From Lachnospiraceae bacterium (lineage in GTDB: Bacteria; Bacillota; Clostridia; Lachnospirales; Lachnospiraceae): a stretch of DNA of 13,482 bases. Within the stretch, counting starts at the first letter, position 1; the number at the start of each line of letters is the position of its first letter. The translations under genes were made by a program, and so were the position numbers. The notes beneath the pieces were generated by a model. The model was given only the letters and a program-made list of their open reading frames with translations. It was not told the origin of the DNA and did no database searches. Location of the stretch: the NCBI GenBank assembly GCA_017961385.1, contig JAGCXJ010000150.1, positions 1-13,482 on the forward strand, in the 5' to 3' direction. Of the stretch, positions 13,095 through 13,482 are shown piece by piece.

Positions 13095-13482
13095 ATGAAA
13101 TTTGGTTACTTTGATGATGCGAACAAAGAGTATGTCATCACTACACCGAAGACTCCGCTTCCGTGGATCAACTACCTCGGTAACAACGGTTTCTTCTCAC
13201 TTATATCCAACACATGCGGCGGATATTCATTCTACAAGGATGCAAAGCTTTTAAGGATCACACGTTATCGTTATAACGGTGTACCCGCAGATTTTAACGG
13301 AAAGTATTTCTATATCAAGGACGGAGATACTGTATGGAATCCCGGATGGCAGCCGACTAAGACACAGCTTGACGAGTATGAGTGCCGCCACGGCATCGGA
13401 TACAGCAAGTTCAAGGGTGTAAAGAACGATGTTGAGGCAAATGTTCTTACATTCGTTCCCAACGAGGATACATGCGAACCCA
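13095..13482 (+). CDS. cbp: Cellobiose phosphorylase, GH94 (3' partial)
   Basis: The first 129 residues of a GH94 inverting phosphorylase, which converts cytoplasmic cellobiose and phosphate to glucose 1-phosphate and glucose and so saves ATP. The N-terminus is nearly diagnostic: KFGYFDDANKEYVITTP (residues 2-18), PWINYLGNNGFFSLISNT (23-40), GGYSFYKDAKLLRITRYRY (41-59) and the ECRHGIGY stretch (residues 96-103), as in clostridial enzymes. These begin directly with this motif, unlike cellodextrin phosphorylases, which are longer at the N-terminus. GGAG lies 9 bases before the ATG. The family is about 810 residues long, so most of the gene, including the catalytic domain, is beyond the window. 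Confidence 0.95.
   Translation, partial: MKFGYFDDANKEYVITTPKTPLPWINYLGNNGFFSLISNTCGGYSFYKDAKLLRITRYRYNGVPADFNGKYFYIKDGDTVWNPGWQPTKTQLDEYECRHGIGYSKFKGVKNDVEANVLTFVPNEDTCEP

Overview
The window looks like a chromosomal segment from a low-to-moderate GC Firmicute, most likely a plant-fibre-degrading Lachnospiraceae such as a Butyrivibrio-like rumen or gut bacterium. This is inferred from the protein content (GH120 beta-xylosidase, uronate isomerase, GH94 cellobiose phosphorylase), strong AGGAGG-type ribosome binding sites, one TTG start, and short intrinsic terminators with T tails. No rRNA, tRNA, CRISPR array or insertion sequence was seen. No gene-free stretch exceeds 300 bases; the longest, 6933-7215, is dense with regulatory structure.

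Layout. (1) 1-1956: the tail of an unidentified gene, a shortened solute-binding lipoprotein, and nth (endonuclease III), apparently co-transcribed and closed by a bidirectional terminator that contains the nth stop codon. (2) 1979-4003, minus strand: a cytoplasmic GH120-type beta-xylosidase with its own extended -10 promoter. (3) 4171-5460: a PaaI-like hotdog thioesterase and an unrecognised signal-peptide plus four-helix membrane protein. (4) 5517-6932: uxaC, whose promoter overlaps nested palindromes. (5) 6939-11192: a promoter, a 21-codon leader ORF and a textbook-looking attenuator, followed by five tightly packed genes: a GNAT-RsgA fusion (P-loop lysine replaced by Met), a class I methyltransferase, an AAC(6')-like acetyltransferase, a RimJ/RimL-like acetyltransferase and a metallo-beta-lactamase-fold hydrolase. 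(6) 11193-11635: a second, 9-codon leader with alternative hairpins upstream of a short DUF1062-type zinc-ribbon gene and a terminator. (7) 11684-12913: a YjbR-MGMT fusion and an HD-domain phosphohydrolase. (8) 13095-end: the start of cellobiose phosphorylase.

How the genes fit together. The xylosidase, uronate isomerase and cellobiose phosphorylase all process oligosaccharides or uronates after import, consistent with hemicellulose, pectin and cellulose breakdown. The most interesting part is 6939-11600. A translation-sensing attenuator appears to gate an operon that combines a ribosome-assembly GTPase homologue, an aminoglycoside-acetyltransferase-like enzyme and a methyltransferase, and a second leader peptide sits at its distal end. 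My inference is an inducible response to impaired translation, for example by a ribosome-targeting compound. The sequence shows the architecture but not the inducer.
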